From contig NZ_CP076545.1 of NCBI RefSeq assembly GCF_018889955.1, forward strand, positions 1,302,001 through 1,366,000: 64,000 nt of DNA. The letters are read 5' to 3'. Of the stretch, positions 37,895-46,133 are shown piece by piece. Made by a program: the position numbers and the translations under genes. Origin of the DNA: Collinsella sp. zg1085 (GTDB taxonomy: Bacteria; Actinomycetota; Coriobacteriia; Coriobacteriales; Coriobacteriaceae). The notes beneath the pieces are model-generated. The model saw only the letters and a list, made by a program, of their open reading frames with translations, was not told the DNA's origin and ran no database searches. Position 1 is the first letter of the stretch. Every line of letters starts with the position of its first letter.

Positions 37895-39822
37895 TGGCAA
37901 AGAAGGAAGTTAAGACTGACCTGTGGGTCGCAAAGCAGCTCGATGAGTGTGGTATCAAGTTCGATGCTCAGGGCAGCAACGCGAAGGAAATAAACGACGC
38001 TCTTAAGACGGCGTCAAAGCGAGGAACTGGTAAGGCAGGATATCCTGAGTACGTCGCTGTCATCGGCGATTTCGTCCTTGTTATCGAAGATAAGGCCGAT
38101 ATGGGCAAGCAGATTAAGCTAACCGATTCGGGCATCATCGACATGGACGTGAAGGCTGTGACCGACTATGCCGTGAACGGTGCGTATTTCTATGCAAAGC
38201 ACATCGCGCAGAACACTCCGTTCAAGAAGGTGTTTGCTGTCGGTGTTTCCGGTGACGCGAAGCGTCACAAGATTACGCCTCTTTATGTGGACGACCGCGA
38301 GGGCTACAAGCAGCTTGAGGACATCGAGACATTCGTCGGGTTCTCCCCTGACAATATTCAGGAATACTACACACGCTATGTACTGGAGGAGATGACGGAC
38401 GTTGAAAAGACGACCGAGCAGATTCTGAAGGATGCAGCTGAGCTGCATGAGTATCTGCGCACATATGGAACGCTGAGAGACCAAGACAAGCCGTTAGTTG
38501 TTGCTGGTATCCTGCTTGCGCTGGACGAAATCAAGTCTAGGGGGTTCTCGATTGAGAGTCTTACGGGTGACCAGCTCGCTGGGAACCGTGACGGCGACAA
38601 GCTGATGAACGCCATCAAGAACCGTCTGACGCGCTCGAACGTGGGTCCAGAAGCGAAGAAAGATAAGCTCTTGTCTGAGTTCGCAATCTTGCAGACGAGC
38701 TTCAGACTGAACGAGATAAACGATACGCTGGGCAAGACGCCGCTCAAGTTCTACACGGAGTTCCTGAACGAGCACGTGTTCAAGAACATCAAGTACCAGA
38801 AGACCAGCGAGGACTTCATCGGCCGATTCTATGGCGAGTTTATGAGTTATTCAGGCGGTGACGGCCAGACGCTAGGCATTATTCTGACACCTTGCCACAT
38901 CACTGACCTGATGTGTAAGCTTGTGGATATCCAGGCGGATGACGTCGTTCTGGACCCGACTTGTGGAACTGCGGGATTTCTGATTTCCGCCATGCACCGC
39001 ATGCTGTCCATGGCTGATAGCGAGAGCAAGCGCAGAAACATCAAGAAGAAGCAGCTGCATGGTTTCGAGCTTCAGAGCAACATGTTTGCGGTGGCTGCTG
39101 CGAACATGATTCTTCGCGAGGACGGCAACAGCAACCTTGAGTGCACGGACTTCCTCAAGAAGAACCCTGCACAGGTGCAGCTGAAGCAGGCGACGGTCGG
39201 TCTAATGAATCCACCTTATTCGCAGGGGTCGAAAGCTGACCCTGAGCAGTACGAGCTATCCTTCATCGAGCACATGCTAGACTCGCTGACCATCGGAGCA
39301 CGCGCCGCAGTGATTGTCCCGCAGTCCTCCATGACGGGCAAGAGCAAGGCAGAACAGGCTTTCAAAGAATCCATCATGAAAAAGCACACGCTCGAAGGCG
39401 TCATCACCTGCAACACCGATACATTCTACGGCGTGGGCACGAATCCGGTTATCGCTGTGTTCACAGCGTATGAACCGCACAACGAGGACAAAGTCTGTAA
39501 GTTCATCGACTTTCGCGATGACGGGTACGAGGTTCGAGCTCACGTCGGCTTGGTCGAGGGCGATTCTGCGAAGGACAAGGAGCAACATTTGCTGGATGTC
39601 TGGAGCGGAAGCGTTGAGGCTCCATCGAAGTTCTGCGTCGAGTCCACAGTGAAGGCCGACGACGAGTGGCTGCACTCGTTCTATTTCTTTAACGACGAAA
39701 TTCCGACGGATGCGGATTTCGAGAAGTCTATCGGCGATTACCTGACGTTCGAGTTCTCTATGGTGATGCAAAACCGCGAGTACCTGTTCATGGGAGGTGA
39801 CAAGGATGCAGAGTCTAAATGA
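37894..39822 (+). CDS. Fused nuclease and N6-adenine methyltransferase, BcgI subunit A-like
   Basis: 642 residues. Residues 51-67 contain P-E, twelve residues, then E-D-K inside hydrophobic strands: a PD-(D/E)xK nuclease site. After a helical linker, the methyltransferase has LTPCHITDLM, motif I DPTCGTAGFL (354-363) and motif IV NPPY (439-442) of gamma-class N6-adenine enzymes. This order and length match BcgI subunit A (about 637 residues, as I recall with a P-E-x12-E-x-K site), a Type IIB enzyme that cuts on both sides of its site. A plain HsdM would lack the nuclease part, and no hsdR gene is present. Followed by an overlapping specificity gene. Confidence 0.85.
   Translation: MAKKEVKTDLWVAKQLDECGIKFDAQGSNAKEINDALKTASKRGTGKAGYPEYVAVIGDFVLVIEDKADMGKQIKLTDSGIIDMDVKAVTDYAVNGAYFYAKHIAQNTPFKKVFAVGVSGDAKRHKITPLYVDDREGYKQLEDIETFVGFSPDNIQEYYTRYVLEEMTDVEKTTEQILKDAAELHEYLRTYGTLRDQDKPLVVAGILLALDEIKSRGFSIESLTGDQLAGNRDGDKLMNAIKNRLTRSNVGPEAKKDKLLSEFAILQTSFRLNEINDTLGKTPLKFYTEFLNEHVFKNIKYQKTSEDFIGRFYGEFMSYSGGDGQTLGIILTPCHITDLMCKLVDIQADDVVLDPTCGTAGFLISAMHRMLSMADSESKRRNIKKKQLHGFELQSNMFAVAAANMILREDGNSNLECTDFLKKNPAQVQLKQATVGLMNPPYSQGSKADPEQYELSFIEHMLDSLTIGARAAVIVPQSSMTGKSKAEQAFKESIMKKHTLEGVITCNTDTFYGVGTNPVIAVFTAYEPHNEDKVCKFIDFRDDGYEVRAHVGLVEGDSAKDKEQHLLDVWSGSVEAPSKFCVESTVKADDEWLHSFYFFNDEIPTDADFEKSIGDYLTFEFSMVMQNREYLFMGGDKDAESK
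38044..38094 (+). other. PE-x12-EDK nuclease motif
   Basis: Codes for residues 51-67 of the nuclease-methyltransferase: PE, YVAVIGDFVLVI, EDK. The spacing places an acidic residue on one strand and E-x-K on the next, as in restriction nucleases of the PD-(D/E)xK class. Confidence 0.75.
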
Positions 39823-40321
39823 GAGGGAATGGAGGCAGCTGTCGGCTTTTGGCAACGGTGCTCCGCTGCATATCGAAACAACCAGTAGTAGTATTGACGG
39901 CATTCGCCTGATAGATGATGGTGAGAAGTCGGTTCCATATATTACTCGCTCCGATGCCAATAATGGCTTGGCGCGTTTCGTAAGCGCAAAGAACTATGCG
40001 TTTGGCAGTGATGATGGCGGTTGCATAACTGTTGGTTTGGATACGCAGACGGCGTTTTATCAGCCGCATAAGTTTGTCACGGGACAAAACGTGCAGGTTA
40101 TTACGGACAAAAACTTGAACAAAGACGTGGCTCAGTTTGTAGTGCCTATTCTGCGTCAGCAGATGACGGCTAAATTTAATTGGGGCGGTAACGGTGCAAC
40201 ACTTGGACGTATGAGGCGGCTTTCCATCATGCTTCCTGTTGACGATGACGGCAATCCTGACTACGACTACATGACGCAGTACGCCTCCGAAATGAGGGGG
40301 GGGGTTGCTCATGCGGTATAA
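39806..40321 (+). CDS. Specificity subunit, target-recognition unit 1 (frame ends after G9 tract)
   Basis: 171 residues as sequenced. The ATG at 39806 follows GGGAGG and lies inside the end of the methyltransferase gene. The unit opens with LNEREWRQLS, contains a recognition-domain-like middle (SVPYITRSDANNGLARFVSA, GCITVG, TAFYQPHKFVTGQNVQVI) and closes with MLPVDDDGNPDYDYMTQYASEM. At the G9 run (40296-40304) the frame continues only nine codons to a TAA. With eight Gs it would read on as RGGLLMRYKHYVAGRLSELE into unit 2, giving a 367-residue protein, close to BcgI subunit B (about 341). So the present form is either an OFF state or a short product. Confidence 0.8.
   Translation: MQSLNEREWRQLSAFGNGAPLHIETTSSSIDGIRLIDDGEKSVPYITRSDANNGLARFVSAKNYAFGSDDGGCITVGLDTQTAFYQPHKFVTGQNVQVITDKNLNKDVAQFVVPILRQQMTAKFNWGGNGATLGRMRRLSIMLPVDDDGNPDYDYMTQYASEMRGGVAHAV
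40296..40304 (+). repeat. G9 homopolymer in the specificity gene
   Basis: Nine consecutive Gs after ATGA, at the junction of recognition units 1 and 2. Frame arithmetic: G9 stops at 40321, G8 (or G11) fuses units 1 and 2, G10 stops soon in the third frame. The run also resembles a ribosome site seven bases before the ATG of unit 2. Confidence 0.9.
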
Positions 40322-40910
40322 ACATTATGTCGCTGGGCGACTCTCCGAGTTGGAGTACAAAGACATCCCAGCACTGGACGAGAAGGAATGGGCGGAGTTT
40401 CGCATCGGAGATTTGTTCGAAGTAAGTCGTCCAACGGCACGAAACAAGGACAATTACCAAGCGGGCGGAGTCCCATTCGTTGCGTCGGGAAGCGTGAATA
40501 ATGGGGTTATGAAGCTCTGCGAACCGCTAGATGACGAGCCGTTGGATAAAGGCAGGTGCATCACGGTTAGCCCTGTTGATGGCAGCACATTCTATCAACC
40601 AATGGATTTTCTTGGCCGTGGAGGTGCTGGTTCGTCAATATTGATGCTGCGTAGCGATAACTTGAATTTATATCGTGGCCAACTCATGGCACGGGCTATT
40701 CAGCAAACATGTTCGAAATATACCTATGGGCACATGGGCAACAAAGACAGCATTAAGCGTGAACGAATCATGCTCCCCGTCAATGATGCGAGTAAGCCCG
40801 ATTATGCGTATATGGAGCAGTATGCAAAGAACATGATGTTTCGCAAGTATCGTGCATATCTCAATTTCATTGAGCGAGAAATTGACGATATCGAGAGAGA
40901 GAGAGAGTAA
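40311..40910 (+). CDS. Specificity subunit, target-recognition unit 2
   Basis: 199 residues from the ATG at 40311, with the G tract as a possible ribosome site. After a helix (MRYKHYVAGRLSELEYKDIP) it repeats the architecture of unit 1: LDEKEWAEFRIGDLFEVSRP, VPFVASGSVNNGVMKL, ITVSPVDGSTFYQP and the closing IMLPVNDASKPDYAYMEQYAKNMM with a long helix. The end is a (GA)7 tract translating as IERERE then TAA. Removing one GA would join unit 3. The initial helix is what one expects of the unit 1-unit 2 linker, so this was once one gene with unit 1. Confidence 0.8.
   Translation: MRYKHYVAGRLSELEYKDIPALDEKEWAEFRIGDLFEVSRPTARNKDNYQAGGVPFVASGSVNNGVMKLCEPLDDEPLDKGRCITVSPVDGSTFYQPMDFLGRGGAGSSILMLRSDNLNLYRGQLMARAIQQTCSKYTYGHMGNKDSIKRERIMLPVNDASKPDYAYMEQYAKNMMFRKYRAYLNFIEREIDDIERERE
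40893..40907 (+). repeat. (GA)7 dinucleotide tract in the specificity gene
   Basis: GAGAGAGAGAGAGAG precedes the stop of unit 2. In the present length the frame ends at 40910. Loss of one GA (or gain of two) joins unit 2 to unit 3; gain of one GA gives a stop at 40912-40914. Confidence 0.9.
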
Positions 40911-40912
40911 GT

Positions 40913-41434
40913 GAGCCGCTAGCAAAGCTGAGCGAGAAGGAATGGGCTGAGTTTTCGTTAGACGATGTTTTCACTGTTGGCGCGGGCAAGAGATTGGAGA
41001 CGCGTAACAAAATTCCCGGAACACGTCCGTTTATCGGTGCAACTGATAACGGAAATGGCGTGACGGGCTTTGTCGGGAATGATAATGCGTCAAAAGATAG
41101 CAACGTGTTAGGTGTAAACTATAATGGAGCGCCGTGTATTGCTTTTTATCATCCGTACGAATGTGTTTTTACGGACGATGTAAAACGGCTGCATTTACGG
41201 CATTACAGGGATAACGAGTTTGTTTTGCTGTTCTTCGTATCAGAATTTGCGCAGCAACGTTCAAAATATAGCTATGGCTATAAGTTCAAAGAACAGAGAA
41301 TGCTGAGACAAAAATTGATGCTTCCTGTCGCTGATTCGGGCGAGCCTGATTACGAATATATGGAGCAGTACAGTAAGAACATGATGCTTTGCAAGTATCA
41401 GCAGTATCTGGCGTTTCTGGAGCAGAGCGTTTGA
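40913..41434 (+). pseudogene. Specificity subunit, target-recognition unit 3 (no start codon of its own)
   Basis: The frame from 40913 reads EPLAKLSEKEWAEFSLDDVF, RPFIGATDNGNGVTGFVG, CIAFYHPYECVFTDDVKRL, KYSYGYKFKEQRMLRQKLML, PVADSGEPDYEYMEQY and ends KYQQYLAFLEQSV. It is a third copy of the same recognition unit (about 174 residues). The first possible start inside is a TTG at 40994 with no ribosome site, so it is expressed only if the (GA)7 tract changes length. Sequence quality is intact, with no internal stop, which argues for selection rather than decay. Fused with units 1 and 2 it would give about 541 residues. Confidence 0.75.
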
Positions 41435-41443
41435 TAAGTGAAC

Positions 41444-41479
41444 AAGCCCGCCGTTTCTTTCCAGTCGGCGGGCTTATTT
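41444..41479 (+). terminator. Intrinsic terminator of the restriction-modification operon
   Basis: AAGCCCGCCG (41444-41453) pairs perfectly with CGGCGGGCTT (41466-41475), followed by ATTT. It is placed just after unit 3, so all three units belong to one transcript. Confidence 0.8.
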
Positions 41480-41628
41480 GGCACACAAGAGGAAGCACAA
41501 GCTAAACGACAATAACCTCGCCATTTTATATATCTGAACATAAAACTATACCGTTTATGTCGTAAAATAAAGCTACTATAAACGCGCCTATAGCTCACAT
41601 GTCTATAGTGCGTCACAAAGGAGTTGCC

Positions 41629-42264
41629 ATGAAGCAGACCGCCCAGACCCGTGTTGCACCCATTACCCAACTGCCGCGCCCAAAGCATGCGATTATTTTC
41701 CCCATGCTCTGCACTACGCTTGTTTCTGCAACTCTTTTTCTTTCTGGTTGCGGACATACGCAACCCGCAGGTTCAAATGGGTCTGCAAGCAGCGCACAGG
41801 AGGCTGGCTCTCAAACAGAGCAAGCTACCAAAACAGACGCAAACAACAATACTGCCTCAGCCACAGATGAGGCTGCAAATGCGGCCGCACAGCTGGCTGC
41901 CCGCATAAAAGAAAAAGAAGCAGCTGGTATGCTCGTGCTTAAAGGAACGCTCCATCAGTATTCTAGGGATGAGCTCCTAAAGGTTCAAAACGGTCCTCAA
42001 GAAGTCATCGATATATTAGAAGACAGCATGTATGTTGTGTTTGTACTCGATGAGCCTTCTGAACTTGAACTGCGCAGCGGAGACGGCACAGGCTTTTCAA
42101 CTCAGGAGGTTCACATGGTTCACTTGCGGAATTATCAGGGGGAATTACCTCAAACAGATAAGCAGCTCTATCTTGCAATTAACCCTAACAGCACGCACTT
42201 TCCCTCCGATGTTAGCCTCCCTCTAGGGGAGCCTCGAACCAACGAATATGAGCTGTTGTCCTAG
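41629..42264 (+). CDS. Lipoprotein of unknown function
   Basis: 211 residues from the ATG at 41629, with AAAGGAG upstream; an in-frame start at 41599 is less likely. The N-terminus is long and basic, then hydrophobic, ending in the lipobox LSGC (Cys about 41). A Gly/Ser/Gln/Ala-rich linker follows, then an alpha/beta domain of about 110 residues with no family I know. Probably a surface lipoprotein, and expressed on its own. Confidence 0.75.
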   Translation: MKQTAQTRVAPITQLPRPKHAIIFPMLCTTLVSATLFLSGCGHTQPAGSNGSASSAQEAGSQTEQATKTDANNNTASATDEAANAAAQLAARIKEKEAAGMLVLKGTLHQYSRDELLKVQNGPQEVIDILEDSMYVVFVLDEPSELELRSGDGTGFSTQEVHMVHLRNYQGELPQTDKQLYLAINPNSTHFPSDVSLPLGEPRTNEYELLS

Positions 42265-42370
42265 TATTCCAACACACTCACAGACTTGCTAAGCATTAAT
42301 CAAGCTACTTACACGGCGGTAATTAAACCGAAGAGCGTATTTCATTAACCCAGTTGAAAGGAGCTAATGC

Positions 42371-43255
42371 GTGACATCTTCTTCATCAAAGCATTCAACC
42401 GTCCGATTGATATACCCCGACTGGGTTTCAGGCGGACTTAGCACCTACTGGTGGGGCTCTAAAGTTTTGGAGCGGCTTATTCCTGAAAATAATAATCAGC
42501 AGGTTTTACATGTTGATATTCCCCAGCCACATGCCAGCTCTTTTCAACAAACACTACAGTTAGAGCAGGGTATTGCTGGCTTAAAGCATATTCTTTTGGC
42601 ACATAAACAAGCTGAGCAACTACTTGAAAAATCGCAGGCTGACCATGTAATTACCTTAGGTGGAAGCTGCTGGGTTTCACATGCCCCCTTCGACTATCTC
42701 CACAAACTCTATCCGCATGCTGGAATTATCTGGATTGATGCACATCCTGATGTTTCGCATGCACAACACGGGTATCCCATGGCACACGCTATGGTGTTGG
42801 CTGATTTAATGGGGCATGGTGATGAAGCATTTACCAGCCTTCGACAGAATGACCCCTTTGCTCCATCTGATATTCTCTATGTTGGACTGCAACAACTTCT
42901 TTCACCACAGCAAGACTTTTTAACCGAGCATCAGATATGTGCTGTTGCTCGGTCGGCTGATAAATTAGATGGAAATGCAATAGAAGTCTTTGCCCGCAAA
43001 CATAATCAGGTACTGGTACACCTCGATATTGACGTTTTGAGTCCGCATCTTTTTCACGACACCTACTTTGCCGCTCCTAATGCCGAGGGCGATGGCAGCG
43101 GTGCTGGGGTTTTACGTATTGAACAGGTATCTCGCATTCTTACAGCTATCACACAATCGAGCGAAATGATTGGCTTCACTATTGCTGAATACCTGCCCTT
43201 TTCTGCCGAGAAACTGGCGCAGCTCCTCTATGAGCTGCCTATTTTTACTACGTAG
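42371..43255 (+). CDS. Arginase-fold protein with altered metal ligands
   Basis: 294 residues; GTG start with AAAGGAG upstream. The ureohydrolase fold is shown by IIWIDAHPDVS (arginase DAHxD), LVHLDIDVLSP (DxD block) and a final glycine/helix region. Two metal-site features differ from classic arginase: the first ligand motif GGDH reads GGSCWVSH, and the last block lacks the usual DP. A subfamily with GG-x-C in place of GGDH exists, so it is probably not a simple decay product. The substrate could be a guanidino or formimino compound or something else; catalysis is not certain. Convergent with the zinc operon. Confidence 0.8.
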   Translation: MTSSSSKHSTVRLIYPDWVSGGLSTYWWGSKVLERLIPENNNQQVLHVDIPQPHASSFQQTLQLEQGIAGLKHILLAHKQAEQLLEKSQADHVITLGGSCWVSHAPFDYLHKLYPHAGIIWIDAHPDVSHAQHGYPMAHAMVLADLMGHGDEAFTSLRQNDPFAPSDILYVGLQQLLSPQQDFLTEHQICAVARSADKLDGNAIEVFARKHNQVLVHLDIDVLSPHLFHDTYFAAPNAEGDGSGAGVLRIEQVSRILTAITQSSEMIGFTIAEYLPFSAEKLAQLLYELPIFTT

Positions 43256-43335
43256 ATTTAAATAAAGACACGCCAATAACTTGGTCAAACAAGCGTCCCG
43301 CGCAAAGATTGGCAACAATATAACCGCTAAAAGCA

Positions 43336-43367
43336 CACGAGCCTCAGCTAACATGCTGGGGCTCGTG
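43336..43367. terminator. Bidirectional hairpin between convergent genes
   Basis: CACGAGCC (43336-43343) pairs perfectly with GGCTCGTG (43360-43367), with inner CAGC/GCTG pairing. It lies between the arginase-fold gene and the histidine-triad gene and may stop both transcripts. Confidence 0.6.
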
Positions 43368-43452
43368 CAATTTCAAGCTTCATAATCAATTAAAGCCATA
43401 TCAACAACGCATACGCAAATCGCCTGAAAAGAACATGGGGCAACTGCTTGTA

Positions 43453-45336
43453 TTACGCCACTGCTTCGTCAGGCTCAGCTACAGCTGGTTGAGGCGTAAC
43501 AGCATTTGACGGCGCAGACTCAGACGGTGCAGAAGCTGCAGACACTGGGGCACCTACTGGCGCAGGGGTAACAGAAGGTTTTGGAGCATCTACAGCAGCA
43601 TTGCCTGCTCCCTGCGGTGCCTCCGCAGCCGATGCAGCAGCAACGTTTTCGCTACCACGCACCTCCTCTGAAGCAGGCCCCGACCCAGCTTCAGGCGCAG
43701 GGTTACCTGCATCGCCATCTGCACTCCCGTGCACCCGAACTACATCTCCTGCCTCAGCACCATTTGCTGGCTCTGTTGCCTCAGCAGACGGTGCATTATC
43801 AACCCGCTTGCCGGTCTTAAAGTTGTAGGTTACACCATGGATTATTACGGTGCCATTAGCTTGGAAGCGAATACGACTAATAGAAACCGCTGGAAGCTCT
43901 AGCAATGCGTCCTCAAACGCATCGGTAGTCATACCATAGGCAGCGCTCCAACGCTCAATAAGCTCGTCTTCGTCCTCAGTATTTTCAAAACCGTCTGACT
44001 CTTCAATCTCAATTCCGGGATAGCTTGCAGCCGGATTCTTTGAATGCAAACGCGTTGAACCATCACTCATATAAACCAACCAGCGGCCATCCTCATGCAC
44101 AATACGCACGGCATGACGCTCAGGCTCGGGCGAAGGCTCAGCCTCAGACCCTGCCGTAGTGCCCTCATCTGGCGAAACACCGGTATCAGGGTTTGTTGGT
44201 GCAACAACACTTGCATCATTACCCCAACCCTCTTTATAGGGGCGGACCTCAGGATGCAAAAGCACATACTTTAAGGTTGCAACTACCGCACGCGGATTTG
44301 TGCTGCCAAAACTCGTTGAGCCGTCTTTACAGAACTGAATAATGGTTTCAATGTCTACATAATGGAAATGGTCAAGATGCGGAATAATAAAGCGCTGACG
44401 CACGGTATCAAAACTCGTGCTATACAACACATTTCCGTAGGTAATATTTTCAAGCGGCACCAAGAGCGCCGGTGCAACGTCTTCGTAACGGAACAGTTCC
44501 CCGTCATCAAGCGGTGCAAAATTATGAGTACCCTCGTATTCCTCAATCTTAATATGTGAATACAAGGCAGAGGGGTCGGTATATGTAACGGTCTCTTTGC
44601 CGTCAGCGGTATACAGATGCCAGTGGTCCTCGTGCCGCAAAATCTTAACTATAGCTAGATTGCTAAGACTTGAGTTGTTGACAACCTCAACCACATCAAG
44701 CCCTGGAAGGATTGAGGCACCTGGCACCCCCTGAGCACCTGCTGGTGTACCAGCAGATACGCCACCAGCACCGCCTGGTGTATACCCAGCATTATGCACC
44801 ACACTGCCACCTGAGCTGTGGTTTCCGGTATAGGTGCCAATGCTTAGGTGCGGGTAGAGCGCGCTTGGATTGCTATAAGTAATAAACTCACGTCCATCTG
44901 CGGTAAAAATGTGGTAGTGGTCACCATGCTTGAGAATACGCACCACACGAGTGCCGTCCATGCGCTCAAGCTCACGCGCGCTCACCACATTTGCCGTTGA
45001 GCTTAGCTCACTTGCACGCCCTGCTTTTGCTGGGTCGGTATAGGTGATAATCTCGCGACCATCTTTGGTAAACACGTGCCAGTGGTCACCGTGTTTAATA
45101 ACCTTAACAATCTCATCAGAGGCTACCTGAGGTGCATCAACAAGCACCTCAGTTGTCTCGTCTTTTGCATAGCTCGTCTGCTTTGTGAGCGTGCTTTTAG
45201 GCTTTACAGGTGCTAAAACTTTGGCAGCCTCGGGCGCTCGATACGAGAAAAGCCCTGCCTGAACAGCTGCAGTTGCGCCAGCGCCAGCCAAAACAATGGC
45301 AAAGGCGGCCGCAACACCAAAAGTTTTCTTTTTCAT
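43453..45336 (-). CDS. Histidine-triad (Pht-like) surface protein
   Basis: 627 residues with an N-terminal signal sequence. It contains repeated modules of the form V-hydrophobic-K-HGDHWH-hydrophobic-T-x-DG-R/K-E-x-x-T-Y-T/S-D/N-P. HxxHxH triads lie at residues 82-87, 137-142, 235-240 and 320-325 (HGDHWH, HGDHYH, HEDHWH, HLDHFH). A fifth module (EDGRWLVYMSDGSTRLHSKNP) has lost the triad. The C-terminal 120 residues are Ala/Pro/Glu-rich and lack an LPxTG. Streptococcal Pht proteins of this type bind zinc at the surface and hand it to AdcA; as last gene of a zinc ABC operon, the same role is likely here. Confidence 0.9.
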   Translation of the reverse strand: MKKKTFGVAAAFAIVLAGAGATAAVQAGLFSYRAPEAAKVLAPVKPKSTLTKQTSYAKDETTEVLVDAPQVASDEIVKVIKHGDHWHVFTKDGREIITYTDPAKAGRASELSSTANVVSARELERMDGTRVVRILKHGDHYHIFTADGREFITYSNPSALYPHLSIGTYTGNHSSGGSVVHNAGYTPGGAGGVSAGTPAGAQGVPGASILPGLDVVEVVNNSSLSNLAIVKILRHEDHWHLYTADGKETVTYTDPSALYSHIKIEEYEGTHNFAPLDDGELFRYEDVAPALLVPLENITYGNVLYSTSFDTVRQRFIIPHLDHFHYVDIETIIQFCKDGSTSFGSTNPRAVVATLKYVLLHPEVRPYKEGWGNDASVVAPTNPDTGVSPDEGTTAGSEAEPSPEPERHAVRIVHEDGRWLVYMSDGSTRLHSKNPAASYPGIEIEESDGFENTEDEDELIERWSAAYGMTTDAFEDALLELPAVSISRIRFQANGTVIIHGVTYNFKTGKRVDNAPSAEATEPANGAEAGDVVRVHGSADGDAGNPAPEAGSGPASEEVRGSENVAAASAAEAPQGAGNAAVDAPKPSVTPAPVGAPVSAASAPSESAPSNAVTPQPAVAEPDEAVA

Positions 45337-45347
45337 ACAACGTCTCC

Positions 45348-46133
45348 TTATTTTCGCTTAATAATGAGTGAGAGTAAAAGCCCCGCAACAGCAATGAGCA
45401 CAATAACCGAGCCCGGCTTGAGATTTTGATAGAAGCTCAGCACTAAACCACTAAAGACAAATACCAGCGACAAAGCAATTGAAAGCGCAAGGGTACCGCG
45501 ATAGGTTTTAGAAAATTGCATTGCGCAAATAACAGGAATAACCAGCAGTGACGATACAATTAACGAGCCTATAGTTTTTGCCGCAATGGATACCGAAATT
45601 GCCACTAAGAACGAAAAAATAAAGTTGAGGGTCTTTACCGGAATACCTAGCAAACTTGCCGACTGCGCATCGAATACCGTTAAGAATAGGCGCACATAAA
45701 GCAGCCGATACAGCACAACAACCACCGCTGCCACTGCAAGCACCAAATAAAACTCAACATTATCAATAGTAACAATTGACCCAAATAAATATGATGCAAT
45801 TGAGTTTCCGCCGCCTGCCATGGCGCTAAAAATACCCGCGAGACCAATAGAGGCCGCCAGTACAATCACCGTTGAAATTTCTTCATACGATTTTAGCCGC
45901 GCACGTACCGCCTCAACACTTAAACCCGCAACAATACAGGCAATAACCGAGCCAACAAGCGGGTTAAACCCAAAGGCCAAACCAACCGCTACACCTGCAA
46001 GTGAGGCGTGCGCCAAGGTATCGCCCATCATAGAGAGGCGCTTAAGCAAAATAGGCAGGCCAATAAGCGGCAAAATCACCGCAAGAATTGCGCCTACCAC
46101 AAATGCACGCCGCATAAACTCATAGGCAAGCAT
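45348..46133 (-). CDS. Zinc ABC transporter permease (ZnuB/AdcB-like)
   Basis: 261 residues from the ATG at 46133, which overlaps the ATPase gene end; an in-frame start at 46163 lacks a ribosome site, while GAGAGGAG lies ten bases upstream of this one. Eight or so membrane helices, with DTLAHASLAGVAVG typical of ABC-3 permeases. It follows the ATPase gene and precedes the histidine-triad gene by eleven bases. Confidence 0.93.
   Translation of the reverse strand: MLAYEFMRRAFVVGAILAVILPLIGLPILLKRLSMMGDTLAHASLAGVAVGLAFGFNPLVGSVIACIVAGLSVEAVRARLKSYEEISTVIVLAASIGLAGIFSAMAGGGNSIASYLFGSIVTIDNVEFYLVLAVAAVVVVLYRLLYVRLFLTVFDAQSASLLGIPVKTLNFIFSFLVAISVSIAAKTIGSLIVSSLLVIPVICAMQFSKTYRGTLALSIALSLVFVFSGLVLSFYQNLKPGSVIVLIAVAGLLLSLIIKRK

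Noticed and set aside
41444-41628. Search for a duplicate of the tmRNA 3' end as the right attachment site of the island
   Set aside because: No copy of the CTCCGCGCCTCCACCA stretch was found downstream of the specificity gene, so no att pair can be claimed.
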